A stretch of DNA of 64,000 nucleotides from Tautonia plasticadhaerens. Lineage in GTDB: Bacteria > Planctomycetota > Planctomycetia > Isosphaerales > Isosphaeraceae. The DNA lies in contig NZ_CP036426.1 in the NCBI RefSeq assembly GCF_007752535.1, forward strand, positions 3,968,001-4,032,000, given 5' to 3'. Made by a program: the position numbers and the translations under genes. Within the stretch, counting starts at the first letter, position 1. Every line of letters begins with the position of its first letter. Shown one piece after another: positions 32,651-41,152 of the stretch. The notes below the pieces were generated by a model. It was given only the letters and a program-made list of their open reading frames with translations. It did no database searches and had not been told where the DNA came from.

Positions 32651-33739
32651 TCAGCAGATCCGGGGCAGTTGCTCCCCGGAGAGCATGGACACGATGCGCT
32701 CCCCGCCTACGACCGATCGGAGCGTCACCATGCCGGGGTGCTCGGCCACCACCCGGCCGATGATCGCCGCGTCGCGCCCCAGCGGGTGCGATCGCATGGC
32801 CGCCAGCAGCGCATCGGCGTCCTCCGGCGGCGAGACGGCGAGCAGCTTCCCCTCGTTGGCGACGTCGAGCGGGTCGAGGCCGAGCATCTCGCAGGCCCCC
32901 CGGACCTCGGGGCGGACGGGGATCGACCCCTCGAGGAGCGTCACGCCCACCCGGGAGGCGGCCGCGAGCTCGTTCAGGGCGGCCGACACGCCGCCCCGCG
33001 TCGGGTCGCGCATGGCCCGGATGCCGGGGCAGGCCCCCAGCATCGCCCGGACGAGGCCGCCGAGCGGGGCGGTGTCGCTCTCCAGCGCCGTCTCGAACTC
33101 GATCCCCTCGCGCACCGACATGATGGCGATCCCGTGATCGCCGATGGTGCCGGAGACGAGGATGCGATCGCCGGGCCTCGCGTCGCGGATCGACAACGAT
33201 CGCCCCTCGGGGGCCAGGCCGACCCCGGTGGTCGTGATGTAGACCCCGTCCCCCTTGCCCCGATCCACCACCTTGGTGTCCCCGGCGACCAGGATCACGC
33301 CCGCCTCGGCGCAGGAGTCGCGCATCGAGGCGACGATCCGCCCCAGGTCGTCCAGGGCCAGGCCCTCCTCGAGGATGAACGCCGCCGCCAGGTACAGCGG
33401 CTCGGCCCCGCCGACCACCAGGTCGTTGATCGTGCCGTGGACCGCCAGCCGGCCGATGTCGCCGCCCGGGAAGAACAGCGGGCGGACCACGAAGGCGTCG
33501 GTGGAGATGGCGATCCGGGGGGCCGGGACGCCGTCCCCCCCCGGCAGGCGGACGGTCGCCTGGTCCTCCAGCGCGGCCAGCACCTCGTTGCCGAAGGCCG
33601 GCACGAAGAGGCGCCCGATCAGGTCGGCCGTCGCCCTCCCGCCGCCGCCGTGCCCGAGCAGGACCCGATCGGCATCGGCACGGGGCATCGGACAGGTCCC
33701 GAACGGCCCGGGGAGGGTCGCCTCGATCGGCTCGTCCAT
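32651..33739 (-). CDS. hypE: carbamoyl phosphate-linked maturation protein HypE
   Basis: A 362-residue protein that dehydrates the carbamoyl group to the cyanide ligand of the NiFe site. LLGHGGGGRATADLIGRLF begins the PurM-like ATP-binding domain; AISTDAFVVRPLFFPGGDIG, VHGTINDLVVGGAEPLYL and VAGDTKVVDRGKGDGVYITT follow. The chain ends in PRIC, the C-terminal Cys that is carbamoylated. The start codon shares one base with the hypD stop (TGATG), indicating coupled translation. Confidence 0.97.
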   Translation of the reverse strand: MDEPIEATLPGPFGTCPMPRADADRVLLGHGGGGRATADLIGRLFVPAFGNEVLAALEDQATVRLPGGDGVPAPRIAISTDAFVVRPLFFPGGDIGRLAVHGTINDLVVGGAEPLYLAAAFILEEGLALDDLGRIVASMRDSCAEAGVILVAGDTKVVDRGKGDGVYITTTGVGLAPEGRSLSIRDARPGDRILVSGTIGDHGIAIMSVREGIEFETALESDTAPLGGLVRAMLGACPGIRAMRDPTRGGVSAALNELAAASRVGVTLLEGSIPVRPEVRGACEMLGLDPLDVANEGKLLAVSPPEDADALLAAMRSHPLGRDAAIIGRVVAEHPGMVTLRSVVGGERIVSMLSGEQLPRIC

Positions 33740-34869
33740 CAGCGGCCCCCCCCGATCGGGACCGCGACGGGGACCCGGCCCTCCCGGTGCCGCCGGGAGT
33801 CGTGGTAGGCCGCGCACGCCCCCTCGGACGAGACCATCGTCGCCCCCAGCGGCGTCTCCGGGGTGCACTCCCGGCCGAACGCGGGGCAGTCGGGCGGCTT
33901 CCTCAAGCCCCGGAGGATCTGCCCGCTGATGCAGGCCGACGACTCCCGGGTCGCGATCGCCTCGACCTCGAACCGCCGCTCGGCGTCCTGGTCGCGATAG
34001 GCGTCGCGCAGCCGGTAGCCGCTCCGGGGGATCGGGCCGATCCCCCGCCAGGTGCGGTCGCAGACCTCGAAGACCTCCTCGATCAGCCCCCTCGCCGCGG
34101 GGTTCCCCCCGGGCCGGACGGCGCGGGCGTAGGGGTTCTCGACCCCCGCGCGGCCCGATTCGAGCTGCCGGGCCGCCCGGAGCACGCCCTCGAGCAGGTC
34201 GATCGGTTCGAAGCCGGTGATCACGATCGGCACCCGGTGGCGGCGGGCCAGCGGCTCGTATTCGGCCGTCCCCATCACGGCGCAGACGTGGCCCGGGCCC
34301 AGTACGGCCTGGACCCGGTTGCCCGGCGCCCCCAGGATCGCGGAGATCGCCGGCGGCACCAGGACGTGCGAGACGAGCACGCTGAAGTTGGCCAGCCCGC
34401 GCCGCCTCGCCATCCGGACGGCCATCGCGTTGGCCGGGGCCGTGGTCTCGAAGCCGATCGCGAAGAAGACGACCTGGCGGTCGGGGTGCGCCGCGGCGAG
34501 ATTCACGGCGTCGAGCGGCGAATAGACGACCCGGACGTCGCCGCCCTGGGCCTTGATCCGGAACAGGTCGCCGCGGGAGCCCGGCACGCGGAGCATGTCG
34601 CCGAAGGAGCAGAAGATGACCCCCGGCCTCGCGGCGATCGCGTGAGCCCGGTCGATCACCTCCAGGGCGGTGACGCAGACCGGGCAGCCGGGCCCGTGGA
34701 CCAGCTCGATCCCCGGCGGCAGGATCGCGTCGATCCCGTACCTGACGATCGAACGGGTCTGGCCGCCGCAGACCTCCATGATCACCCAGGGCCGGGTCAC
34801 GGCCCTGGAGATCGCGTCGGCCAGCTTCGCGGCGGCCGCCCCGTCGCGGTATTCGTCGAGGAACTTCAT
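33739..34869 (-). CDS. hypD: hydrogenase maturation iron-sulfur protein HypD
   Basis: A 376-residue [4Fe-4S] protein that with HypC assembles the Fe(CN)2CO unit. Seen are [93 protein letters not shown] and the C-terminal cluster residues around [20 protein letters not shown] and [20 protein letters not shown]. All family landmarks are in place. It lies 85 bp behind hypC. Confidence 0.97.
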   Translation of the reverse strand: MKFLDEYRDGAAAAKLADAISRAVTRPWVIMEVCGGQTRSIVRYGIDAILPPGIELVHGPGCPVCVTALEVIDRAHAIAARPGVIFCSFGDMLRVPGSRGDLFRIKAQGGDVRVVYSPLDAVNLAAAHPDRQVVFFAIGFETTAPANAMAVRMARRRGLANFSVLVSHVLVPPAISAILGAPGNRVQAVLGPGHVCAVMGTAEYEPLARRHRVPIVITGFEPIDLLEGVLRAARQLESGRAGVENPYARAVRPGGNPAARGLIEEVFEVCDRTWRGIGPIPRSGYRLRDAYRDQDAERRFEVEAIATRESSACISGQILRGLRKPPDCPAFGRECTPETPLGATMVSSEGACAAYHDSRRHREGRVPVAVPIGGGR

Positions 34870-34954
34870 GGCGAGGTGTCCCGGTCGGCCCCGGGGGGTG
34901 CGGGGGCCCTCTCGTCTCGGGGGCATGGGCGCGGGATCGTCGCCCGGCCTCCCC

Positions 34955-35245
34955 TCACGGGGCGGGGGCCGTCGGCGGGGGACGCTCGCCGGCCCTCGGG
35001 GCGCCGTCCTCGAGCTCGCCGAGCTGGTCCATCTGCTCCAGGAACTCGAAGACGCGCCTGGCCTCGTCCTCGTCGATGCGGGACAGGGCGAAGCCGACGT
35101 GGACCAGCACGTAATCCCCCGGGCGGGCGTCGGGGACGTGCTCCAGGCAGACCCGCCTGGCGACCCCAGCGAAGGAGACCTTGCCCATGAGCACGTCGTG
35201 CTCGCGGTACGTCTCGACCACCTTCCCGGGGATCCCGAGGCACAT
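34955..35245 (-). CDS. hypC: hydrogenase maturation chaperone HypC
   Basis: A 96-residue OB-fold chaperone. [20 protein letters not shown] has the essential N-terminal Cys2; [20 protein letters not shown] and [20 protein letters not shown] follow. It shuttles the Fe ligand unit from HypD to the large subunit precursor. ATG 35245 is chosen so that Cys follows Met. The last 20 residues are Pro/Ala-rich and not conserved. It starts 15 bp after the hypF stop. Confidence 0.97.
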   Translation of the reverse strand: MCLGIPGKVVETYREHDVLMGKVSFAGVARRVCLEHVPDARPGDYVLVHVGFALSRIDEDEARRVFEFLEQMDQLGELEDGAPRAGERPPPTAPAP

Positions 35246-35259
35246 CGGCAGGCCCCCGC

Positions 35260-37617
35260 TCAGGATCGGCCGGGGCCGCCCCACTCGACGGCCGGACCGG
35301 TAATCGGCCAGGCGTCCGGCCCCGGGCCGTGCGATCGATCCCGGGCCGCCCCGATCGCGAGCTGGCCCAGGCTCAGGCCGCCGTCATTCGGCGGGACCTT
35401 CCGATGACGGTAAACCCGGAACTCCTCCCGAGTCAACCGGCCGGTGATTTCGCGGGCCAGCAGGGCGTTCAGGAAGACGCCGCCGCTGAGGACGACCTTG
35501 GCCGGGCCGGACTCGCCCCTCAGGCGGAGGCAGACCTCCGCGACCATCTCCACGAGCGTCGAGTGGAACCGCCTCGCGATGACCGCCGGGGCCCGGCCTC
35601 GGCCCGCCTCGGCGGCCACCTCGGCGATCAGGGGCCGGTGGTCGATTTGCAGGGGCGCCCCCGGGGGGCCGTCCCCCTGCACCTGCTGGATTTCGAAGGG
35701 ATAGGCGGCGTCGGCGGCGACCCCCGTGGCCAGCCATTCGAGCTCCATCGCCGCCTGGCCCTCGTAGCTGACGCGCGGCCGGAGTCCGGCCAGCGCCGCC
35801 ACGGCATCGAACAGCCGCCCGACGCTCGACGTCGGCGGCGAGCGGAACCGCCGCTCGATCATCGTCCGGACGACGGCCAGCTCCGCCGGGGAGGCCCGCA
35901 GCCGGATCGCCGAGGAGCCCACCCCCGCGTCGGCCAGGTACGACGCCGCCATCCGCCAGGGTTCGAGGGTCGCCCGGTCGCCCCCTGGCATGGCGACGTA
36001 ACGCAGGTGCGCCGCCCGGCGGAAGCCCAGATAACCCCCCACCAAGATCTCGCCCCCCCAGGTCGCGCCGTCGAGCCCGTAGCCGCTGCCGTCGAACGTC
36101 ACGCCGAGGACCGGCTCGTCGAGGCCGTGCTCGGCCATGCAGCTCGCCATGTGCGCGTGGTGGTGCTGGACGGCGAGCCGCGGGAGCTCGGCCGGCCGTC
36201 CCCTGGCGTAGCCCGTCGAGGCGTAGTCGGGGTGCAGGTCGTGCACGATCAGCGCCGGGCGGATCGCCAGGAGCCGCTCGTAGTGCCCGATGGCCTCGGC
36301 GTAGGCCCGATACGCCTCGTAGCGGTCGAGGTCGCCGAGGTGATGGCTCAGGAACGCGTGGCGACCCCGGCCGAGGGCGAAGGTCGCCTTCAACTGGCCC
36401 CCCAGCGCCAGAGTCGGCCGGGGACAGGGGACGGGCAGGTCGATCGGGAGCGGCGTGGAGCCCCGGGAGCGTCGGATCGGCGACTCCGCGCCGTCGACCA
36501 CCCGAGACACCGAGTCGTCGCAGCGGAGGTGGATCGGCCGGTCGTGCGTCAGGATCAGGTCGGCGATGCCTGCCAGCCGCCTCGCCGCGTCGAGGTCGTC
36601 GTAGGCGATCGGCTCGTCGGACGGGTTGCCGCTGGTCATGACCAGGGGCGCCCCGGCCACCTCCAGCATGAGGAGGTGGTGTAGGGGCGTGTAGGGCAGC
36701 ATCACGCCGAGGCGGGGATTGCCGCCCGGCGACACCCCGACGGCGACCGGCGCCCCCGGCCTCCGGCGGAGCAGGACGATCGGCCGGCACGGCGAGGCGA
36801 GCAGCGCCCGCTCCTCCTCGTCGAATTCCCCGAGCGCCCGGGCCCACCGCAGGTCTCGCACCATGACCGCGAGCGGCTTCTCGTCCCGATGCTTGCGGCG
36901 CCGCAGCTCGGCCACCGCCCCCTCGTCGCCCGCGAGGCAGCAGAGGTGGTAGCCCCCCAGGCCCTTGACGGCGACGATCCGCCCCCTCCCCAGCGCCGAG
37001 GCCGCGTCCGAGAGCGGATCCCCCGACTCGATCGCCCGCCCGTCACCGCCCAAGAGCCGGAGCCGGGGGCCGCACGCCGGGCAGGCGATGGGCTGGGCGT
37101 GGAATCGGCGGTCGCGGGGATCCTCATATTCCGATCGGCAATCCAGGCACATGGCGAAGGCCGCCATGGTCGTGCGCTCGCGGTCGTACGGGGTCTCCCG
37201 GATGATGGTCAGCCGGGGGCCGCAGTGGGCGCAGTTGAGGAACGGATACCGATGCCGACGGTCCCGGGGATCGAATAATTCCCGGAGGCAGTCGTCGCAG
37301 GTCGCGACGTCGGGGGCGAGGAAGATCGGGCCGGCGGCGTCGCCCGCGCTCGGCTCGATCCGGAACCCGGGCTCGCCCCGGGGTGGTCGACGGGCCCAGC
37401 GCACCCCCTCGATCCGTGCCGGCGACGGGGGCCGGGACGTCAGCTCGGCCAGGAATCGGTCCAGCGACCGGGGGTCACCCTCCACCTCGATCCGGACGCC
37501 GCCGGCCCGGTTCTTCACGAAGCCGGAGAGGCCGAGGCCGGTCGCGAGTTCGTGGACGAAGGGGCGGAATCCGACCCCCTGGACGATCCCGATGATCTCG
37601 ATCGCGCGACGGTCCAT
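35260..37617 (-). CDS. hypF: carbamoyltransferase HypF
   Basis: A 785-residue four-domain enzyme that activates carbamoyl phosphate and carbamoylates HypE. Domains in order: acylphosphatase (IVQGVGFRPFVHELATGL, residues 10-28), two zinc fingers (CDDCLRELFD with NCAHCGPRLT; CLDCRSEYED with CPACGPRL, about 110-190), YrdC-like (IVAVKGLGGYHLCCLAGDE and KPLAVMVRDLR) and Kae1-like kinase/ATPase (AVQHHHAHMASCMAEHGL, GVTFDGSGYGLDGATWGGEI, VVLSGGVFLNALLA). Full length for the family. First gene of the maturation set; 190 bp separate it from the thiolase gene upstream. Confidence 0.97.
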   Translation of the reverse strand: MDRRAIEIIGIVQGVGFRPFVHELATGLGLSGFVKNRAGGVRIEVEGDPRSLDRFLAELTSRPPSPARIEGVRWARRPPRGEPGFRIEPSAGDAAGPIFLAPDVATCDDCLRELFDPRDRRHRYPFLNCAHCGPRLTIIRETPYDRERTTMAAFAMCLDCRSEYEDPRDRRFHAQPIACPACGPRLRLLGGDGRAIESGDPLSDAASALGRGRIVAVKGLGGYHLCCLAGDEGAVAELRRRKHRDEKPLAVMVRDLRWARALGEFDEEERALLASPCRPIVLLRRRPGAPVAVGVSPGGNPRLGVMLPYTPLHHLLMLEVAGAPLVMTSGNPSDEPIAYDDLDAARRLAGIADLILTHDRPIHLRCDDSVSRVVDGAESPIRRSRGSTPLPIDLPVPCPRPTLALGGQLKATFALGRGRHAFLSHHLGDLDRYEAYRAYAEAIGHYERLLAIRPALIVHDLHPDYASTGYARGRPAELPRLAVQHHHAHMASCMAEHGLDEPVLGVTFDGSGYGLDGATWGGEILVGGYLGFRRAAHLRYVAMPGGDRATLEPWRMAASYLADAGVGSSAIRLRASPAELAVVRTMIERRFRSPPTSSVGRLFDAVAALAGLRPRVSYEGQAAMELEWLATGVAADAAYPFEIQQVQGDGPPGAPLQIDHRPLIAEVAAEAGRGRAPAVIARRFHSTLVEMVAEVCLRLRGESGPAKVVLSGGVFLNALLAREITGRLTREEFRVYRHRKVPPNDGGLSLGQLAIGAARDRSHGPGPDAWPITGPAVEWGGPGRS

Positions 37618-37766
37618 GGGGGTGGGGCCTCGAGGGGGACGCATCCCCCCGCCCCGGCCGACGGGGCGGCGGCCGGGCCATGCCGGGCGGGGCCATGGCG
37701 GGGAGGTGGGGCGTCCCATCATCCCCCGCCCGGCCCCCGGAGGTCACCGTCCCGATCCCCCGGCCC

Positions 37767-37807
37767 GGCGATCACGGCGATCACGGCGATCACGGCGATC
37801 GCGGCGA
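37767..37807. repeat. tandem repeat, 9-bp unit GGCGATCAC
   Basis: Three perfect copies of GGCGATCAC followed by GGCGATCGC and the start of a fifth copy, ending at the thiolase stop codon. It lies in the 190-bp gap between the thiolase and hypF genes, which holds no gene. Confidence 0.85.
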
Positions 37808-38983
37808 TCAGGAATCGGCGCCCTTAGTGCACGCCTCGAAGACGGTCGCGACGCCCTGGCCCAGGCCGACGCAGAGCGTCGCCAGGCCGAACATGGCCCC
37901 CTCGCCGCGCATCCGATGCAGGAGCGTGGTCGCGATGCGGGCCCCGCTCGCGCCGAGGGGATGGCCCAGGGCGATCGCCCCGCCCCGGAGGTTCACGCGC
38001 CGCTCGTCGATGCCGAGCGACTGCAACACGGCGAGCACCTGGACGGCGAACGCCTCGTTCACCTCGATGCAGCCGACCTGCCCCAGGGCGAGGCCGGCCC
38101 TCGCCAGCGCCTTGCCGACGGCCGGGACCGGGCCGATGCCCATCTCCTCCGGCTCGACGCCGGCGACCGCCATGGAACGGATCCGGGCCATCGGCTCCAG
38201 GCCGAGTTCGGCCGCCTTCTCCTCCGACATGACCAGCAGGGCGGCCGCCCCCACGCTGACCTGGGAGCTGTTCCCCGCCGTCACCGTGCCGCCGTCGGGG
38301 TGGAAGGCGGGTGGGAGGGCCGCCAGGGACTCGGGCGAGGTGTCGCGGCGGATCCCCTGGTCCTCGGCGAGCAGGGACTTCCTGCCGGCCTCGTCGCGCC
38401 CCCAGGTCGGGACGACCTCGCCGAGGAACGCCCCGCCGTCGGTCGCCTCGGCGGAGAGGAGGTGGCTCCTCAGGGCGAAGGCGTCCTGCCGTGCCCGGGA
38501 AATGTGGTACTTCGCCGCCAGGTATTCGGCCGTCAGGCCCATGTGCATGATCGCCTCGCTGTGGCGGCGGAAGAGGCTCGGGCAGGGGTCGTAGCCGCGG
38601 TCCATCGGCACGTGGCCCATGTGCTCGACCCCGCCGACGACCTGGACGTCCTCGCAGCCGGCGGCGATGCTCATGGCGGCGTCGTTGATCGCCTGGAGGC
38701 CCGAGGCGCAGTTGCGGTTGACCGTCACCCCCCCCGCCTCGACCGGCAGGTCGGCCGCGAGCGCGGCGATCCGGGCGATGTCGAACCCCTGCTCACCCTG
38801 CTGCTGGACGCATCCCCATCGGACGTCCTCGACGAGTCGGGGGTCGATCCCCGTCCGGTCGACCAGCGCCCGGATGACGTGGGCCGAGAGGTCCTCGGCA
38901 CGGACGTCCCGGTAGCATCCCCGATCCGCCGACGCCCGCCCGACGGGGGTGCGCACGGCGTCGATCACCACGGCTCGTCTCAT
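37808..38983 (-). CDS. fadA: thiolase (acetyl-CoA C-acyltransferase)
   Basis: A 391-residue thiolase that cleaves 3-ketoacyl-CoA to acetyl-CoA and a shortened acyl-CoA, the last step of beta-oxidation. VTVNRNCASGLQAINDAAMS holds the nucleophile Cys; CIEVNEAFAVQVLAVLQSLG, GGAIALGHPLGASGARIATT (His) and ATLCVGLGQGVATVFE (second Cys) are the other active-site blocks. Its start lies 4 bp after the stop of the fused hydratase/dehydrogenase, so the two form the usual trifunctional pair. A biosynthetic thiolase is possible but less likely in this setting. Confidence 0.93.
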   Translation of the reverse strand: MRRAVVIDAVRTPVGRASADRGCYRDVRAEDLSAHVIRALVDRTGIDPRLVEDVRWGCVQQQGEQGFDIARIAALAADLPVEAGGVTVNRNCASGLQAINDAAMSIAAGCEDVQVVGGVEHMGHVPMDRGYDPCPSLFRRHSEAIMHMGLTAEYLAAKYHISRARQDAFALRSHLLSAEATDGGAFLGEVVPTWGRDEAGRKSLLAEDQGIRRDTSPESLAALPPAFHPDGGTVTAGNSSQVSVGAAALLVMSEEKAAELGLEPMARIRSMAVAGVEPEEMGIGPVPAVGKALARAGLALGQVGCIEVNEAFAVQVLAVLQSLGIDERRVNLRGGAIALGHPLGASGARIATTLLHRMRGEGAMFGLATLCVGLGQGVATVFEACTKGADS

Positions 38984-38987
38984 CGGT

Positions 38988-41150
38988 TCACCCCTCCGGC
39001 GACGCGGCCATCTCGGCCCTGGGATAGAACGACCCGCCGCTCGATGCCAGGAGCGAGAGCGATCCGGTCGGCTCGAACCGGGCCCCCAGGTCGCGGTACG
39101 GCTCCAACTGGTCGAGGACCCCGGCCGCGCCCTCGGCGTCGGCCCACCGGAGCAGCCCCCCCCGGAACGGGGGGAAGCCGACGCCGAGGATCAATCCCAG
39201 GTCGACCTCCGACGGCTCCCGGACGACCCCCTCCTCCAGGACACGGGTCGCTTCCAGGAGCATGGGCAGGAACAGGCGATCGGAGATCTCCTTGTCGGTC
39301 GGCGGGCGATCGCCGATCCGGCGGCGTTCCAGCAGGGCGAGGGCGGCGGGGTCGGCCGCCGGCTTGCCCTCCCGGGCGTGCGATCGGAACCCCGCGCCCG
39401 CCTTCTCGCCCAGGCGGCCGGCGGCGACGAGATCCCCGATGATGGGGGTCGGGGCCGCCCGGTCGGGGAAGGCGGCGGCCAGGACCGCTCCCGCCCCGGC
39501 GACCGTGTCGAGGCCGATGAAGTCGGCCAGGGCGATCGGCCCCATCGGCATCCCGAACCGCTCGGCCGCCGCGTCGACCCGGTCCATCGGGGCCCCCTCC
39601 TGCACCAGCCGGAACGCCTCGTTGAGGTACGGGAAGAGGACCCGGTTGATCAGGAAGCCGGGGGCGTCGCGCACGACGATCGGCGTCTTCCGGAGCCGCC
39701 TGGCCAGCGCGACGACCGTCGTCACGGCCTCCTCGCCGGTCCGATCGCCCCGGACGACCTCGACCAGCTCCATCCGGTCGACCGGGTGGAAGAAGTGCAG
39801 GCCGACGAACCGCTCGGGGTCCGGGGCCGAGGCGGCCATCCGGGAGATCGAGATCGTCGAGGTGTTGCTGGCCAGGATCGCGTCGTCGCGCAATTCGCCG
39901 CCGATCTCCCGGAACAGGGCCGTCTTGGCCGCCTCGTCCTCGGTGATCGCCTCGACGACCACGTCGCAATCGGCGAAAATCCGGGGGGACGTGGACGTGC
40001 TCAATCGACCGAGCATCTCGGCCAGGTCCTCGGGCGAGGCGCGGCCGATCTTGATCCGGCTGGCGACGACGCCCCGGGCCTTCGCCAGGCCGGCGGCGAG
40101 CCGGGATTCGTCGAGGTCGACCATCGCCGCCCGGAGGCCGGACCGGGCGGCCGCCGTGGCGATCCCGGCCCCCATCTGGCCGGCCCCCGCGACGCCGACA
40201 CGCCGCACCGGCCGGGCCACGGCCCCGGGGGCGGCCGCGACCGGGTCGCGATCGAGGCGGTGTTTCATGAAGTAGACGGCGATCAGGTTCGCCGAGGTGG
40301 GCGACCCGATCAGCCCCAGGGCCGCCTCCCGCTCGACCGCGAGCCCTCCCTCCAGGGGGCGATTGCACCCGTCCCGAATCGCGCCGAGCGCGGCCAGCGG
40401 GGCGGGATATCGGCCGCGGGTCCTGGCCCGGATCGCCCCTTCCGCGACGGTGACGGCGAAGCGAAGCTGGTCGTCGCCGAGGCCGAGCGGCCCCCGGAGC
40501 CGCCGCCGTCGCTCGGGCCAATCGCCGACGCCCTGGAGGTGCTCGACGAGGCGGACGCCCTCCTCCACCAGCCGGTCGCTCGGGACCGCGTCGAAGGCGA
40601 GTCCCAGCGCCGCCGCCTGCTCGGCGGCGACGACGGTCGAGGAGCAAATCATGTCGATTGCGTGATGAATGCCGATCAGCCGGGGGAGCCGCTGGGTGCC
40701 CCCCCAGGCCGGCAGCAGCCCGAGCGAGACCTCGGGCAGTCCGATCCTCGTCCCGGGCGACGCGGAGGCGATGCGGTCGTCCATCGCCAGGATCAGCTCG
40801 GTCCCGCCTCCCATGCAATTGCCGTCGATCAGCGCCACCGTCGGGAAGGGCAGCCGGGCGATCCGGTCGAGGAGCCGGTGGCCGAAGTCGATCACCTCGG
40901 CCACCCGGTCGCCCGTGGCCGAGGCGAGGGCGGCCAGCTCCTTGAGGTCGGCGCCGGCGATGAACTGGCCGGGCTTGCCGCTCCGGAAGAGCAGCCCGCG
41001 GAGGTCGGACCGACCTTCCAGGTGCTCGACGAGCCCGGCGAGCTCCAGGAGCGCCGCCCGGCCCAGCGTGTTGACCTTCTTGCCCGGCAGGTCGAACGTC
41101 AGCAGGGCGATCGACCCGTCGACCTGATCCAGTCGGAATGCGTTTCCCAT
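38988..41150 (-). CDS. fadJ: enoyl-CoA hydratase / 3-hydroxyacyl-CoA dehydrogenase fusion
   Basis: A 720-residue bifunctional beta-oxidation enzyme from ATG 41150. The crotonase half (1-190) has GQFIAGADLKELAALA, VALIDGNCMGGGTELILAMD (oxyanion hole) and IGLPEVSLGLLPAWGGTQRL (catalytic Glu). The NAD-binding half starts about residue 318 with RRVGVAGAGQMGAGIATAAA, then AILASNTSTISISRMA, GLHFFHPVDRMELVEVVRGD, and the two C-terminal 3HCDH domains. FadB and FadJ cannot be told apart by eye; the symbol is by architecture only. It starts 2 bp after the acyl-CoA dehydrogenase stop. Confidence 0.93.
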   Translation of the reverse strand: MGNAFRLDQVDGSIALLTFDLPGKKVNTLGRAALLELAGLVEHLEGRSDLRGLLFRSGKPGQFIAGADLKELAALASATGDRVAEVIDFGHRLLDRIARLPFPTVALIDGNCMGGGTELILAMDDRIASASPGTRIGLPEVSLGLLPAWGGTQRLPRLIGIHHAIDMICSSTVVAAEQAAALGLAFDAVPSDRLVEEGVRLVEHLQGVGDWPERRRRLRGPLGLGDDQLRFAVTVAEGAIRARTRGRYPAPLAALGAIRDGCNRPLEGGLAVEREAALGLIGSPTSANLIAVYFMKHRLDRDPVAAAPGAVARPVRRVGVAGAGQMGAGIATAAARSGLRAAMVDLDESRLAAGLAKARGVVASRIKIGRASPEDLAEMLGRLSTSTSPRIFADCDVVVEAITEDEAAKTALFREIGGELRDDAILASNTSTISISRMAASAPDPERFVGLHFFHPVDRMELVEVVRGDRTGEEAVTTVVALARRLRKTPIVVRDAPGFLINRVLFPYLNEAFRLVQEGAPMDRVDAAAERFGMPMGPIALADFIGLDTVAGAGAVLAAAFPDRAAPTPIIGDLVAAGRLGEKAGAGFRSHAREGKPAADPAALALLERRRIGDRPPTDKEISDRLFLPMLLEATRVLEEGVVREPSEVDLGLILGVGFPPFRGGLLRWADAEGAAGVLDQLEPYRDLGARFEPTGSLSLLASSGGSFYPRAEMAASPEG

Positions 41151-41152
41151 GA